Below, in pieces: positions 1 through 12,355 of a stretch of DNA of 48,095 nucleotides. The position numbers and the translations under genes were made by a program. The DNA is from Blattamonas nauphoetae (lineage: Eukaryota; Preaxostyla; Oxymonadida), in NCBI GenBank assembly GCA_033064195.1, contig JARBJD010000454.1:1-48095 (forward strand), read 5' to 3'. How positions within the stretch are numbered: the stretch's first letter is position 1; each line of letters starts with the position of its first letter. The notes below the pieces were generated by a model. It was not told the DNA's origin and did not search any database. It saw only the letters and a list, made by a program, of their open reading frames with translations.

Positions 1-590
1 CTGTTTCGAGGCTGGTCTTTTGCGGGTTGGAGCTCTTGGTTTTCCATTTATTGTGTCGAAGCGGGAGTGTGCGTAGTAGAAGCCTCCCTCTTCGACACGG
101 AAGCCGAAGGTTTGTGTTTCGTGGAGACTACACACCTGCGAAACACATTGCATTAATCGAACTTTTTCATCTTTATTTCTCATTTCATTGTAATAATGAG
201 AAAGAGATGACAAAAGTGAGGTGAAATTGTCTAAGGAGAGAAAGAATCAATAAGAGAAAGAGCAAACGATTATAATGAGCTTCGACTTGCCTTTTCACAT
301 CCTGCAGGTCATGTCTGCTATCCAGTGCCCTGATGAGGGGAGCAGCTGGATTTTTCTCATGTTGTCTTGTCAACAAGGCATGAATCTCCCCCCCATGAGT
401 ACTGATGGTCGAAGGAGGCTTTCGGTTGTATTCTAAAATAGATTGCATCTCAGAGAGAATGTATGATGGGAAAATGGATTCTTTGAAGCAGAGGAGAAAA
501 TGTGTTGGGATGCGACACAAAGAGACAACAAAGGTCTCAATCAACCCACAAGTCAGTTTTCGTACATATGTTCAACCACATCAGCTCTGT
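1..590. other. Left flank, no firm gene
   Basis: No gene is supported here. A 15-bp imperfect inverted repeat (GTGTCGAAG...CTTCGACAC, about 53-98) could form a hairpin. A minus-strand open frame at about 185-544 has a non-repetitive, hydrophilic stretch around 290-460 that could be a leftover exon, but it matches no family I recognise. Confidence 0.3.
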
Positions 591-1882
591 AAATCCACCT
601 CGAACGACCCGCTTCTCCCCTCCAATCCACCTCGAATGACCCTCTTAACACCTCCAATCCACCTCGAACGACCCGCTTCCCCCCTCCAATCCACCTCGAA
701 TGACCCTCTTAACACCTCCAATCCACCTCGAATGACCCTCTTAACACCTCCAATCCACCTCGAACGACCCACTTCCCCCCTCCAATCCACCTCGAATGAC
801 CCTCTTAACACCTCCAATCCACCTCGAATGACCCTCTTAACACCTCCAATCCACCTCGAATGACCCTCTTAACACCTCCAATCCACCTCGAACGGCCCGC
901 TTCCCCCCTCCAATCCACCTCGAATGACCCTCTTAACACCTCCAATCCACCTCGAACGACCCGCTTCCCCCCTCCAATCCACCTCGAATGACCCTCTTAA
1001 CACCTCCAATCCACCTCGAACGGCCCGCTTCCCCCCTCCAATCCACCTCGAATGACCCTCTTAACACCTCCAATCCACCTCGAATGACCCTCTTAACACC
1101 TCCAATCCACCTCGAATGACCCTCTTAACACCTCCAATCCACCTCGAACGACCCGCTTCCCCCCTCCAATCCACCTCGAATGACCCTCTTAACACCTCCA
1201 ATCCACCTCGAATGACCCTCTTAACACCTCCAATCCACCTCGAACGGCCCGCTTCCCCCCTCCAATCCACCTCGAATGACCCGCTTCCCCCCTCCAATCC
1301 ACCTCGAATGACCCTCTTAACACCTCCAATCCACCTCGAACGACCCGCTTCCCCCCTCCAATCCACCTCGAATGACTCGCTTCCCCCCTCCAATCCACCT
1401 CGAATGACCCTCTTAACACCTCCAATCCACCTCGAATGACCCTCTTAACACCTCCAATCCACCTCGAACGACCCGCTTCCCCCCTCCAATACACCTCGAA
1501 TGACCCACTTCCCCCCTCCAATCCACCTCGAATGACCCTCTTAACACCTCCAATCCACCTCGAATGACCCGCTTCCCCCCTCCAATCCACCTCGAATGAC
1601 CCTCTTAACACCTCCAATCCACCTCGAACGACCCGCTTCCCCCCTCCAATCCACCTCGAATGACCCGCTTCCCCCCTCCAATCCACCTCGAATGACCCTC
1701 TTAACACCTCCAATCCACCTCGAACGACCCGCTTCCCCCCTCCAATCCACCTCGAATGACTCGCTTCCCCCCTCCAATCCACCTCGAATGACCCTCTTAA
1801 CACCTCCAATCCACCTCGAATGACCCTCTTAACACCTCCAATCCACCTCGAATGACCCTCTTAACACCTCCAATCCACCTCG
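591..1882. repeat. 32-bp minisatellite A, about 40 copies
   Basis: A direct tandem array with a 32-bp period. Each unit begins AATCCACCTCGAA and continues in one of two versions: TGACCCTCTTAACACCTCC or CGACCCGCTTCCCCCCTCC. The two versions are interspersed in short runs rather than alternating strictly, which suggests duplication of multi-unit blocks. 32 is not a multiple of 3, so long frames across it rotate through all phases and are artefacts. Units touch without unique spacers, so it is not a CRISPR array. Confidence 0.97.
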
Positions 1883-1916
1883 TATTGCTCTCCCTATCAC
1901 TGGTGGACCTCATCTT

Positions 1917-2281
1917 CTCCCCCATCCCATCACAAACTTCCCTCTTCCTTCCCCCATCCCATCACAAACTTCCCTCTTCATTCCCCCATCCCATCACAAA
2001 CTTCCCTCTTCTCACCTCCACTTCTCCACAAACTCCCCTCTTCCTTCCCCCATCCCATCACAAACTCCCCTCTTCCTTCCCCATCCCATCACAAACTTCC
2101 CTCTTCCTTCCCCCATCCCATCACAAACTCCCTCTTCCTTCCCCATCCCATCACAAACTCCCTCTTCCTTCCCCCATCCCATCACAAACTTCCCTCTTCC
2201 TTCCCCATCCCATCACAAACTCCCCTCTTCCTTCCCCCATCCCATCACAAACTTCCCTCTTCCCACCTCCACTTCTCCACA
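1917..2281. repeat. About 32-bp minisatellite B (CCCATCCCATCACAAACT)
   Basis: A second tandem array lies about 35 bp beyond array A. Units read CCCATCCCATCACAAACT followed by TCCCTCTTCCTTCC, about 30-32 bp, in about 11 copies with small length changes. Two copies carry a CACCTCCACTTCTCCAC variant near 2015 and 2268. Its sequence differs from array A but the period is similar and both are pyrimidine-rich on the + strand. Confidence 0.93.
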
Positions 2282-2374
2282 AATAGCGTCATTGGCATCA
2301 TCAAACGTTGACCGCACCAATTTATGTTCCACCAGCATTGCCACATCACCGGCGTGAACCCTCCTCGATGAGTG

Positions 2375-4166
2375 TCAGTCGCCCTCCACACACGCCTTGC
2401 AGATTCTCCTGTTTGTGATTTGAATGTCGCCTTCCACTCCCAAACAGACAATCTCGACTCTATCGGACTCCACACTCTGCCAATTCCTCTCTAAGAATCG
2501 GAAATATTCGCATTTGAGCAGTCTTTTGACAAATTTAAACATTGTCAGAAACCAATCACGCCTAGCGATATAAAATACCTTCAAACCCCTCGCCAAACTC
2601 TCTACTGACTTTTGGATCGATCTCACCTCCGAAATAATTGACCAGATCTCTAATTCGCGTTTGTTATTATCCTTCATTCCCATTTCACTCCATTTCCTTC
2701 GTTCAGAAGAAGAACCAGTGGAAGAACTCCTCATCTCACTCCATTCATCAATTTCACTCACAAAACCTCCCCAAAAGTCCTTTCAGCTCTTCAAACATTC
2801 GCAATTCCCCAAAGCGGCCCTTATTTGGACTCACAAACTCTCAGTCACGCACAAACATCACCTGATCTTCTCGTCTTGATGTTCGAGTACTCTTTCGGCT
2901 TACAGACACAGGAAGTGGTAGAACTGCTCACATTCAAGACATTTGAGCTCCAACTCCTGTTTGAGATAGTAGACGAAGAACCATACCAAACCCACTCCAT
3001 CTCTTCCTCCATACTCTTTCTCAACCACTCGGAAGAAATTGTCAAACCATGTGGAGATGACAGCAATACCATCTCATTTATCGCTCAAATTCTCACTCTC
3101 GGCATCACAAACTCCTCCGACATCGTCGCAGAGTATTCATCAGCTGGTCAGATCACATTTTCCAAGTCTATGCTCGAGCTCGACAAAACTAACGAAGTAT
3201 TTGAACAATTGGTACAACTAGTGGCTATCAATCAAGATCAGACAGCGTCAAGCTTCCTGTTCTTTCGTTCAGTCCTCACTCGGCCGTGTAGTGGTAGTGC
3301 TTCACTGACCTTGACCCGAACCAGCTAACACTTACAAAACTGATCTACTAAACAACAGCTCGTTCCTTTCCATCCTCCTCACCCTAATATCTCTACGACC
3401 GACCTAGGCTCCAGATTTCACGACACTTTTGTCAGCCTGAGCAAGCTCCTAATGTTCACGGTTTTGCCTCTTTCTCTGGAGTATTGTTCGAAAACAGATG
3501 GGAGGACTTCATCCGGGTGAACGAAGCGATCTTGGCTGTCGTCGAGCGAGTTCAACGAAAGACCAGACTTGATGTGTCGGAATTAGCCTTTCCACCGCTC
3601 ATTCGAGCCGACATCCTCTCTGAAGTCACCAGTACCCTTCTGAAAGTGGTTAAAAGACAGAAGAACATTTACACAAACGTGTGTCAACGGGTATCCAATC
3701 ATCTCTAACACTCGACATCATCCCGGAGAAATATGAATCGCTCTTCGTACTATCTGTTCCGCTTCTGCAACGATGTATTTCGTTCCTCCTGCACATTTGG
3801 ACTGTATTCGCTTCCACTTGTCGAAAGGGAACCCACAACAGTTTCTTCGATCGTGTCATTGCTCAGATTTGTGTCTCTGCTTCAAAATTGGCAACTGACC
3901 TTGACTGGAATCACGTCGTTAGTCCACCTCTTCCACACTCTTCTCCATTCAAAGGATCCCCGCCTTTGACATCTCTTCCAGTTTCTTGTCTCTTTTCCGA
4001 CGTGCCCAACATCAACCCGAAGCGGGTGTGGGTTTTCGACCTCACACACTCTCTCCTCGACGGAAAGAAGGCGTTTCTGCACCCTGTCGTTTCTTTTGAC
4101 TCGCTGCTCGCTGCCAACCCCAATCTCCCTCTTCTGCCCTTCTCCACTCTACTGCAACGGAGATAG
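2375..4166 (+). pseudogene. Broken coding region for a helical protein, unrecognised
   Basis: Several non-repetitive plus-strand frames follow one another in different phases: about 2640-2879, 2881-3328, 3484-3708 and 3681-4166. They have normal codon use and amphipathic, Leu/Ile/Val-rich composition typical of helical-repeat or tethering proteins, for example QEVVELLTFKTFELQLLFEI near 2911. Short GT-AG introns may explain some phase changes, but an in-frame stop near 2570 and the lack of a single consistent splice path suggest a decayed gene. The last frame ends at a stop at 4164-4166. I do not recognise the family. A functional gene with many small introns remains possible. Confidence 0.4.
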
Positions 4167-7100
4167 GCGAACATAGTGTGTGAGACGGGAGAGGTGGATT
4201 GGTGTGTTGTGTATGCTGTTTCTGCAGTTAATGTTGTCGACCAGAAAGCGACGAGAGACAAGGAAGATCGAGAGTGCGTTTGTGTATAGATGTTTTAAGA
4301 TCTATCTGACGAATGACGATTTGTATGAGCAGTTAGAAGAGAAGATGAGCGAAGAGAGACGAAATAGAAGTACAGAATTCCAAACCAGCCGCTGAACAAG
4401 AAGAGCCAAAGAACAAGCTGATGACGACAACGAACCATTCCAATCGCATTCCTGACGGATGGAAGGAACCGATGTGGTCATGGTTGAGGAGGGAGAAAGG
4501 GATCTGCAGATCAAGATAACGCCTTTCATGATCTGACTCCACCTCTCCAGCAACTCCTCCTCACAAAATGCCCACAGAACGGATTTGATTGCAGTGACAC
4601 AGAGCCGATATTCTTTTTGCATTTCCGTCGTTTTCTGGTTTCAACGCATATCTATCCAGCAATTCTTATCGCATGTTGTTATCGTCGATTTCTCTTTCCT
4701 TCTTCCTTTTTTCAATATAGTCGTCTCGAAATAGTGATGCACATAATACAACCTACACCACAGTCAATCAGAGAAGTCCAGTTGAAATGAAAGGGTGGAG
4801 AAACATGATGGTCACCACTATTCCAATTAAAAAATGAAAAGTGTCCTTGTTCAGAACTCCCAAATTTAAGAAACCAGAAAGGAGCATTCACCAAGCAATG
4901 TAAAAGTGATCGTTGTGTGTTTATCTTCAGATGTTGTGGAGTTTGAGAAACGAAGGGAATCGATGAGCCTGGCTGAATCATAGCGACAGAAACGGCGAGG
5001 TTGGGAAAGAGGTATGTGAAGATGAGCAGGAGTGCTGTTTTGCCAATAAAAGAAGGCACACATAAAGGTTAAACGACAACAAACATCGAATCAAATCCTC
5101 CCTCGCTCATCACAGCAGTCGCAACTGAATATTGGAAACTTTATCAATTACGATGAACCAGATTGCTGAAGAGATAGAAATAGCGATGAAAAAGGGGAAA
5201 CAAACGTCCGATTATCATTATTGTCGATTGATCACGATCCGGTTTGGACTGAAAAGTTCAGCATGTGTAATATGATGTCTTATTCTGACTATGAATCAGA
5301 CCATGGACGACCAATCAAACAGAACATGTTGATTGAGTTCTGTTCACCGAGATCGCTTGAACGGAGTGTTAAGGTTGAATGAAGTTGCTGGCGGATGGAG
5401 ATAAGTTGGATAGCGAGGAGGGAGAAGTGGATACCGCAGTAGTCTTTGGTTTATTTTGACCAGCAGCAGGTTTGGTTTCGGATTTGTGAGAGAAATAGGT
5501 GATCGATCTTTCTGCTCTCAGTGTTCTTTTGGTTTCGCTCTTCTTGTCTGTTCCATCACTCTCCTCTCAAAATACCACGGTGAGAAAACACGATCACCGT
5601 CCAAGCGTGTTTCTTGTATAGAGTACGGATTCTGGCCAAGCGGAGGATAATCACAGATATTGTCGCTTCTACATTATCAAAAGATGAGCATGCGCATTGT
5701 TCACAACAGCTATCAAATCCTCGTCGCCTACAGCCTTCCCCTCGCCCTCCTTCTTCCGCCACGTTTTCAGCGCTGTCATTGAGAGAATCTGGAGGATTGC
5801 CTGCTTTGTGATGGGATTTGAGAGAGAGGGGCAGTGAAAGGGAAGAAGAGAGATACCTGAATAGTTTGTCAATTGTATGCAAAATAGTCGCGTCTCGAAT
5901 CGTTATCAGAACAGCGATTAATGCGAACGGTTGACTTTCTTTTTCGCTACGGAACGTGAGATCGTTTTCAAACGGTGGTAACCGGGTGCGCAACAAGTTG
6001 TTCCATCCCCGACGAGGTGCAATGAAGAGTAAACCCCATGTGGACCAACAAAGTCGACAAGAGTGATTCGATTCTTCGGTTTCGGATGACAGTTTGGGGA
6101 TTGGTTCCCGGAACGAGAACAATGACAGAGTACAAGTTCAACAGGGGACGATCATGGAACCAATCCTGGGTGGATGTGAAATGGCGGGAGTGTAGGCTAC
6201 ATTTCATTTTTACGAGATTGATGAGATGGGATTTTGAGATGCTCCAAAAGTCGAGAGTGGGAAAGATAATCTGGTCACAATGGATCGTGCAGAGACGCAA
6301 GGAATTGTGTGGAGAGAGGACGGTCGAAGATGTGACAGTCAAAGACAGTCACGTTGAGAACGACGAACCTAAATGAGCAACCCACTTCTAGAAGAGTGGA
6401 GGCGATCGCAGAATCTGTTCATCTGTACTAGCAATCAGAGTATTCCAAACATCGAAGGGGAGTCCACGGAAATGAGTTGGAGTCATTCCAGCGAGGTAGT
6501 TTCGATGTGTCATTTGAGATTGAATCGTTCACAGCCTTCACACATTCAATCCCAGTTTCTGTGAGATTGAGAGACAGCTGTTGACAAGATAACTCCCATA
6601 AGAGCCGCTCTTTTCGTGTTTCATCTTCTGTTCGAGTGTGTCTTCGAAGCCTTCCGAAAACAGAGATTACATCATCCGTTGTCCAGATTGGGCCGCTTCT
6701 GTGTCGGCTCTCATCTAGTCTCCGAGTGCAACGGTGAAGCTACGGAGAGGAACCCAGAGACGATCCATCCCATGAATAGAGTAACTTCAACCAATCAAGA
6801 CAAGAATTATTCAGTTAGGGACAAACAATGGATATCAGGAGGAATTGATTGTGTGAGGTCTGGATTGAATGCCACTATTGACACATTTGGCAAAAAATGA
6901 CGAAAAACGAAAAACAGAGGAATTAAGGTAAAATTACTCGAGTATCCGCTATAAGAAGACTGTGCTGCATCACTGGCCAGGAAACGAGAAACGATTGGGA
7001 GACAGCCGAAAGAGGGGAGTTGGTGGACGGCGATGAGTGTTCGATTGATTTTTGTTCGACTCCGTGTTCTAAGTGTTGTTCAGCTGACAGCGACACGTGC

Positions 7101-7927
7101 TGTTTGATCCAGCTTCCCAAAAAGTGTGGAGACATCGCATCATCCTTGCTGTTCGGCCAATTCGGAGTGAAAGTGTGGGCGAGGCCTTTCAGCGAGTCTC
7201 CGAGATTGTTGGAGAATGCGGAGCAGGTTTATGATATGGGCATGAAGGGAAGGAACATTGCACGTCCAAATGGGAGAAAGGAGCGATTGTGGCCAGTTGT
7301 GAAGTGATAGATCGTTTTGGGTTGTTCAACATCGGCGAGAATAACCTCAATCTTCACAACAAATGAGCACAAGAGCAGTTGATGGCTGATGTGTGGGTGT
7401 AGAGCAGTTCAATTCGTTGGTATGTTCCGAGATTGGAGCGATGTCAAATCGAAGCTTGCCCATCGCTGGTCGGGCATCTCATCAGAACTGTCGGTGTGCA
7501 TGTGCTCCCAAATGGCCCTCCCACACTTCCGAGCAGCAATCTATAAATGTCACTTCGTCCACGTGAGTAGTGTTCCACTCTTGTCGAGTCCTTCGCACAA
7601 TCCTATCTCTCACCATCCATGCCATCTCTATCACCGAAATCAACAGAGAATGGACACGTATGGCCTAACCACTGCAAGATCGGTCGAATCTGACGGGATA
7701 GAAGAATCGGAGAGAAATCAAGATGAAAGGCAGAAATGACGCACAAAATTGTAGAATCAAGAAATCAATGGCATGAACGGAGTGAACAACACACATGAAG
7801 TTGTATCCGTCAATCAGAAAGGAGAGAAGAGAAACAAGAAATCACTGTGTTGTAGTTTTGAAAATGCGGTAAATCACTCCACCCACATTGCCCAATCCAA
7901 GATCAAGCAAGTCCATCTCACTCTCTT
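4167..7927. other. Eroded region without a supported gene
   Basis: I find no gene that can be defended in this 3.8 kb. Short frames on both strands, for example minus 4302-4622 and minus 6923-7135, have gene-like composition but no start, splice chain or family match. The neighbouring pseudogene and the loss of long frames suggest decayed lineage-specific genes. There is no strong repeat, RNA gene or transposon end that I can see. Confidence 0.4.
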
Positions 7928-9160
7928 TCAGTATCCTTCACGAAAGACAAGTGTGGTCAAGTTCTGGCAAGTCAGATCTTTCATTTCCGGTGCGATTGGG
8001 GTTGGTCTTTGCTGTCGAGCGATTCTGTCAATTCCGAACGACGTTTCTTGCACAAAAACAGTGAACTTGAAAGAGAACAAAAACGAGAGAAGCAAACACC
8101 GATTCTGACAGATTGGGAAAGACCAGAAACATAAAGCTGGCCAGCTTTCCCATTCATGAAGAATTAGACTGTTCGAGGTGTCGATTCCATGTCCACCTAC
8201 ATCCACACACAAGCTCCTTCCTTCAAATGTGAGTAGTTTAACGGCAGTTCAGTGACGCGACGGGTGGATGGTGTCTTGAGGTTGATTCGACCAGTCGATG
8301 AAGAGAGTGAGAGAGAATCTGGAGATATGAGGAAAAGGGAGACAAACTCTTAATATTACATCCAATGATTTCATCCACTTCGGTGTCAGGTGTAGTTGAG
8401 TCGAGAAGACCAATGAAGATTTCTCCAGGGTAGGTTGACAACGATGAAGAAGAAAACGAGAAACAATCGGTTGCGGGAAGAGAGAGAATCGTCATAGTGA
8501 CGGATACAATTCCCGTTGTGACAGGGTCTCCAATGAGAATCAAGCTGGTGTTTGTAGATCTTTTCGGAGTGATGGCACCTGCTGTACGAGTGATGATCGA
8601 GGAGCGCACGATGAAGTGGGAAGGAGCAGTGAAGAGTAGTGGAGGTAAGGCCATGAGTTAGATCGGGAAATGAATAGTTCCTTTGAAACCAGATGGAATG
8701 TGAAGAATGTGGAGATACGAACTTTCAGAAACTTTTGAACCAGTTTCATCGATGAATGATGATTGAAGAGAGGATTGGAAGCTTGATACGAAGATGGATT
8801 TCGCTCGATGAAGCTCTGTTTGTTCTGTCCAGGAAGGTCATCACCACTGCGACCACAGTCGAGTGAGGAGATGACAATAGAGTGGAAATACTCTGAACAA
8901 AGCCAGAAGGCGATCTGGCTGAAGCGTGAACGATCCAGTCGAAGAAGGAACAAGGTCGATAACGAAGTTCGCTTCTTGTTCTGATTGTTTCCATGTTGGT
9001 TCAAGTTTCTTCAAAAAATTGGACAGCTCTGCCTTGAAGGGCTTCATCAAACAGGTGTTCAGCTTACACAAGGGCAACAAGCGAACAGTAAATTCTCGAT
9101 TTGTCCTCAATCGACAATTGTGCGTTGGGATCGAATGTGAGGAATGGTTCACGTTCTGAC
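7928..9160 (-). pseudogene. ARM-like plus SPRY-like domain pseudogene
   Basis: Read on the minus strand, the first part (about 9150-8900) holds a helical segment with LEPTWKQSEQEANFVIDLV, which I associate with ARM-like repeats of lineage-specific protist proteins. The second part (8654-7930) reads as a SPRY-like beta domain: FTAPSHFIVRSSIITRTAG, then LILIGDPVTTGIVSVTMTIL, a short intron near 8320-8350, then LKEGACVWM, VDMESTPRTV and FFMNGKAGQLYVSGL. In-frame stops interrupt the most conserved stretch (TAG at 8197-8199, TAA at 8164-8166), and the two halves are in different phases, so it is broken. SPRY-like modules usually bind proteins; the partner is unknown. A related broken copy lies at 40.3-41.3 kb. 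Confidence 0.6.
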
Positions 9161-9444
9161 ATGATTATTCCATCTGCTTCAGAGTTTTTGGGCATAATAG
9201 AACGATGTGGATTCAATTGATGAGGACATTCTTCTTGCATCGTTGATGACGGATCGATCATGCCCTTCTCTCATGATGATCCTCCATGAATCAAGGGCAG
9301 CATACAAAATCACAACACGATACGTCTCTCCACAATATTCAAGACATTACGTCTGTCCAATGTTGAGCAAAAGAGGGGGAACTCTCTGTAAATACAGAAT
9401 TGCGAAGATAACAGGATAAAAGTGTGGTGAATTAACATAGACGG

Positions 9445-11086
9445 CTAAAAGTCGTCGGGAGGGTTGAGTGAGTCCTCATCCTCCATATTCGCGGCAGTTT
9501 CCGGCGCAGTGATGTCCAAAATATGGCCAATTGGGACAGCGTCTGTGATAATGCCCATGTGGTCACAGCCACGGTACGTGTGGAATTCGACAAGCGAGGT
9601 GTCTCTCCACTTGCGGAGGACTGCGAAAGATGAGAAAAGAGTGGAAAATCAGGCGAGGGAAGGGAGAGCGAAAAGAATGGTAAGAAAGGGCACAGAACGA
9701 GAATGAACGGAAATAAGGCACACCACTGGAGTGAAACAATCGGGACTGTGCCGTCGCCATCCACGTAGTAATCAGAATGCGTGTCCGACCACCTGCGCGG
9801 ATTGGTAGCATTCAGAATCACACCAGCAGTGGTTGTGACACCTAACGACGACGAAGAAGCGCAGAAAAGAAGGAGACACGAATGATTGGCAGATAAGGCA
9901 ACAAAAATAGAGAAAGATGGAGAGAGTGGGAAGGGCAGAAACATGGATAAACACAGACCAATCGAGTACATCACGTGTGTCATCACCTTCGGCTTGACGA
10001 GAGGCTTGTCGGTGATGTTTCGAGTGTGTTGGATGTCTGTCTTCAAACCGGCCTTACCTCCCTGGTCGAATGTCCACGTCCTGTTCTTCATTGTGATGTT
10101 GCGCATAATGTCGCCTTTGCAAGCAGAGAGATGGGAGAGGGGGAGAGTGGGTGAAGGGAGGATATGTTGGAGGGGAGGAGGGGAGAGGACTGTGGATGTT
10201 TTGAAGATGAAAGAGAAAGCAGTGAATATAATGGAAGATGGAGTGGAAAGCATACTTTTGAGCTGGCCAACGACATAATTGTCGTCGAAGGTGTTCTTGC
10301 TGGGGATCATCCAGTGCAGACAGCCGCAATCTTGCGTCAGAATGTTGATTGTGGACTCCCCGAACTGTGACGGAAAGAACGGTAAAGATTGAACGAATAT
10401 AACAGAAGAACAGCGTGAATCATCAATCATCCCAAAAAATAACGTTCATCTCTCCCTGCACACCCACGGGAACATCCACTTTCTTGGCGACGCTGAAGAA
10501 CCAAACGCCATCGGAGCACCGCCGAAGGGAGCACCCGAAGAGATGACAACAAAGATGTAAGCGTCGATCCAAGACTGATCAACGATGCCACTGGTAACAA
10601 AGCGGTGGGTGACGATGCCACAAGCACTGTGTCCGCCGAGCACGACCTTGTTCTTGCTATTGCTGCAAGAAATTAGGGAGAGTGGGACACACACGCGGAA
10701 GGCCGTTTCGACAAGTTTTTTTAAGATCCTGGTCATCAGCTGAGGCAGCGTGGTCGAAGACATTGATGAGTCTCCAATCCTACGAACCAAGACTAGCAGA
10801 GAACAAATAAAGAATAAAACCGAAAGAGAGATATACGGGGACTAGCGTACAGATCCTTGCGCTCGACATAGTCCGCTTCTGAGAGAGTTTTCATCAACGT
10901 GTTGTATGCCTGCGTGAGCTTGCCCAGTCTGCTGTCACAATAATTGACCCCATCCACAAACAAGAAGGAGAGTGGAGAAGATATCTGGAGGAAGGGAAGA
11001 CAAGGAAGGAGGAGGAAGGGATGAGAATGAAGGGTTGATGATTGGCACGGGCAGAAAAGGTGCGTTCGATGACAGTGGTTGAGCAC
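9445..11086 (-). CDS. LCAT-like acyltransferase / phospholipase, 5' end uncertain
   Basis: This is a member of the lecithin:cholesterol acyltransferase / group XV phospholipase A2 family of alpha/beta hydrolases, which cleave or transfer acyl chains of phospholipids in lysosomes, membranes or outside the cell. The triad is visible. The nucleophile serine lies in KNKVVLGGHSACG (about 10630-10660). The aspartate lies in YVDGDGTVPIVSLQ (about 9735-9775). The histidine lies in RGCDHMGIITDAV (about 9540-9580). Upstream, KLTQAYNTLMKTL and DYVERKDLYASP match the segment before the family's usual APYDWR. Exons are separated by several short introns, for example one after SLQ. The stop is at 9445-9447 after NPPDDF. 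I could not place the first exon, signal peptide or lid region with confidence, so the true start may lie upstream of 11086, close to the mariner element. Confidence 0.75.
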
Positions 11087-11199
11087 TACAAGGAGGGTTT
11101 GCTGGGAGAGAGGGATAGAGGAAAGGAAAAATGTGACAAAAGGTCTGAGAAGCAGAATATCTGAGATTGAGGTGAGATGACGAAATAGTGAGAACAGAC

Positions 11200-12300
11200 T
11201 GTGTCCAGGATACTGATGGCTAATTAATTCATGACTACACTGCCGTAGACAGACAGCGAAATCGTAAAACGCCCTTTCCAGAAAATCTTGGACAGAATAT
11301 CACTATTATGGTTCGATCAGAATCCTTTTCAGAGAAGAACGATCATGGAGATCAGAACATCAAGAATCTCAATTAAAAAATACATATCATCTCAATTCGT
11401 GAAGGATTTACGGATTTTCGGAAAGTGTCCTTTTTCGGTTGAGACCTATGATGTCAAAAATATTGTCCCAGGTGTCATCACACAACAGCAAAAAGAATAT
11501 TGAACAAGGAGCTTGGGTACCACTGGAGAAGGGTCAAAAAAATTCCACACACCTTGACACCACATACAAAAGCAGAGAGAGTGAGATTGGCCAAAAAACT
11601 CCTGAAGAAGCTGCTAGAACTTGACGAAACAGACTTTATGAATGTTTATACTGGTGATGAAAGTTGGTTTTACCTTTCTTATGCATCTAGCGGGCAATGG
11701 ACCCAAAATGGAGAACCTATTCCTCACATTCAATCCGAATCCCACTATCAACTCAAATTTATGATCACGATTTTCTTCGGTGTTCTATATACACCAATCC
11801 TCGATGTCATGCCAGCAGACGCTACAATTGACGCACGTTACTTTCGGGACCACATTTTGAAGCCAATGGACCAATATCTGAGCACCTTGGAATTTGTGAC
11901 CCCACCACATTTTATTCACTATGACAATGCACCCGCGCACAAAGCCGGGACCGTTCGAGACTATCTGAATGATGAATCCAATTACATAAACCTCCCTCAT
12001 CCACCATATTCACCAGATCTGAGTCCGTGCGATTTTGCACTGTTTTCACAAATTAAGGCCTCGCTTCGAGATAAAGAACTTGCTACAGTTGATCAATTAT
12101 ACGATGCCATCAACGAGTTCATGCTTAGTTGGACCTGGGACAAACGCGTGGATGTATTTGAGAATTGGATAAAAAGATGTAGACATGTCATTCGAAGGGA
12201 AGGTGAATACTATGACAAAGGCCTTTTTCTTCTTTTTTTTCACAATTTCTCTTTTCTTTTTCGTATCAGAACTCGAATTACAGTGGGAACGTGAGCACCA
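11200..12300 (+). mobile_element. Mariner-type DNA transposon remnant (approximate limits)
   Basis: The body of a mariner element is recognised by its transposase. I could not find matching terminal inverted repeats or a clean TA duplication, so the limits are approximate and the copy is probably degraded at its ends. It lies between the 5' side of the LCAT-like gene and a short acidic exon. Its ends do not match the MITE at 20.9 kb, so that MITE is not its obvious partner. Confidence 0.65.
11500..12294 (+). CDS. Mariner transposase, catalytic part
   Basis: This is a cut-and-paste transposase of the Tc1/mariner superfamily. The linker LGYHWRRVKKIPHTLTPHT precedes the RNase-H-like catalytic core. 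The three acidic residues are visible in TGDESWFY (about residue 50), HYDNAPAHKAG (about 146) and YSPDLSPCDFALF (about 182). The spacing between the second and third is 35 residues, one more than the 34 usual for mariner. The N-terminal DNA-binding half is not in this frame. Partial matches upstream (11288-11500) are in another phase, so either a tiny intron or a frameshift lies near 11470-11500. The open frame runs past the usual end (GEYY) into pyrimidine-rich sequence that looks like an intron (see 12203-12355). Confidence 0.85.
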   Translation: MNKELGYHWRRVKKIPHTLTPHTKAERVRLAKKLLKKLLELDETDFMNVYTGDESWFYLSYASSGQWTQNGEPIPHIQSESHYQLKFMITIFFGVLYTPILDVMPADATIDARYFRDHILKPMDQYLSTLEFVTPPHFIHYDNAPAHKAGTVRDYLNDESNYINLPHPPYSPDLSPCDFALFSQIKASLRDKELATVDQLYDAINEFMLSWTWDKRVDVFENWIKRCRHVIRREGEYYDKGLFLLFFHNFSFLFRIRTRITVGT

Positions 12301-12355
12301 CGGTGAGCCAGAAGACCAGTTCGATGACTTTTCGGAGGACGAAAGTTCAGGATGA
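12270..12355 (+). CDS. Orphan acidic terminal exon, in splice frame with transposase
   Basis: After a good acceptor (long pyrimidine tract, TTTTTCGTATCAG at 12257-12269) the sequence reads ELELQWEREHHGEPE, then DQFDDFSEDESSG and a TGA stop at 12353-12355. The composition is strongly acidic and clearly coding-like. A donor at 12203 (GTGAATAC) inside the transposase frame would give a 67-bp intron and join the two in frame at a split GAA codon. No host exon that could otherwise feed this exon is visible to the left, where the LCAT-like gene runs on the opposite strand. Alternatively it is the last exon of a host gene whose other exons were lost or displaced. Confidence 0.45.

Noticed and set aside
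591-2281. CRISPR-like array
   Set aside because: Units abut directly with no unique spacers, the genome is eukaryotic, and no cas genes are present; these are minisatellites.
7928-9160. Reassigned TAA/TAG codons (glutamine), as reported in some oxymonads
   Set aside because: PRIM1, ACBP, cytochrome b5 and the SPRY gene terminate at TAG or TAA where their families end, and contain no internal TAA/TAG. The stops here fit a pseudogene.
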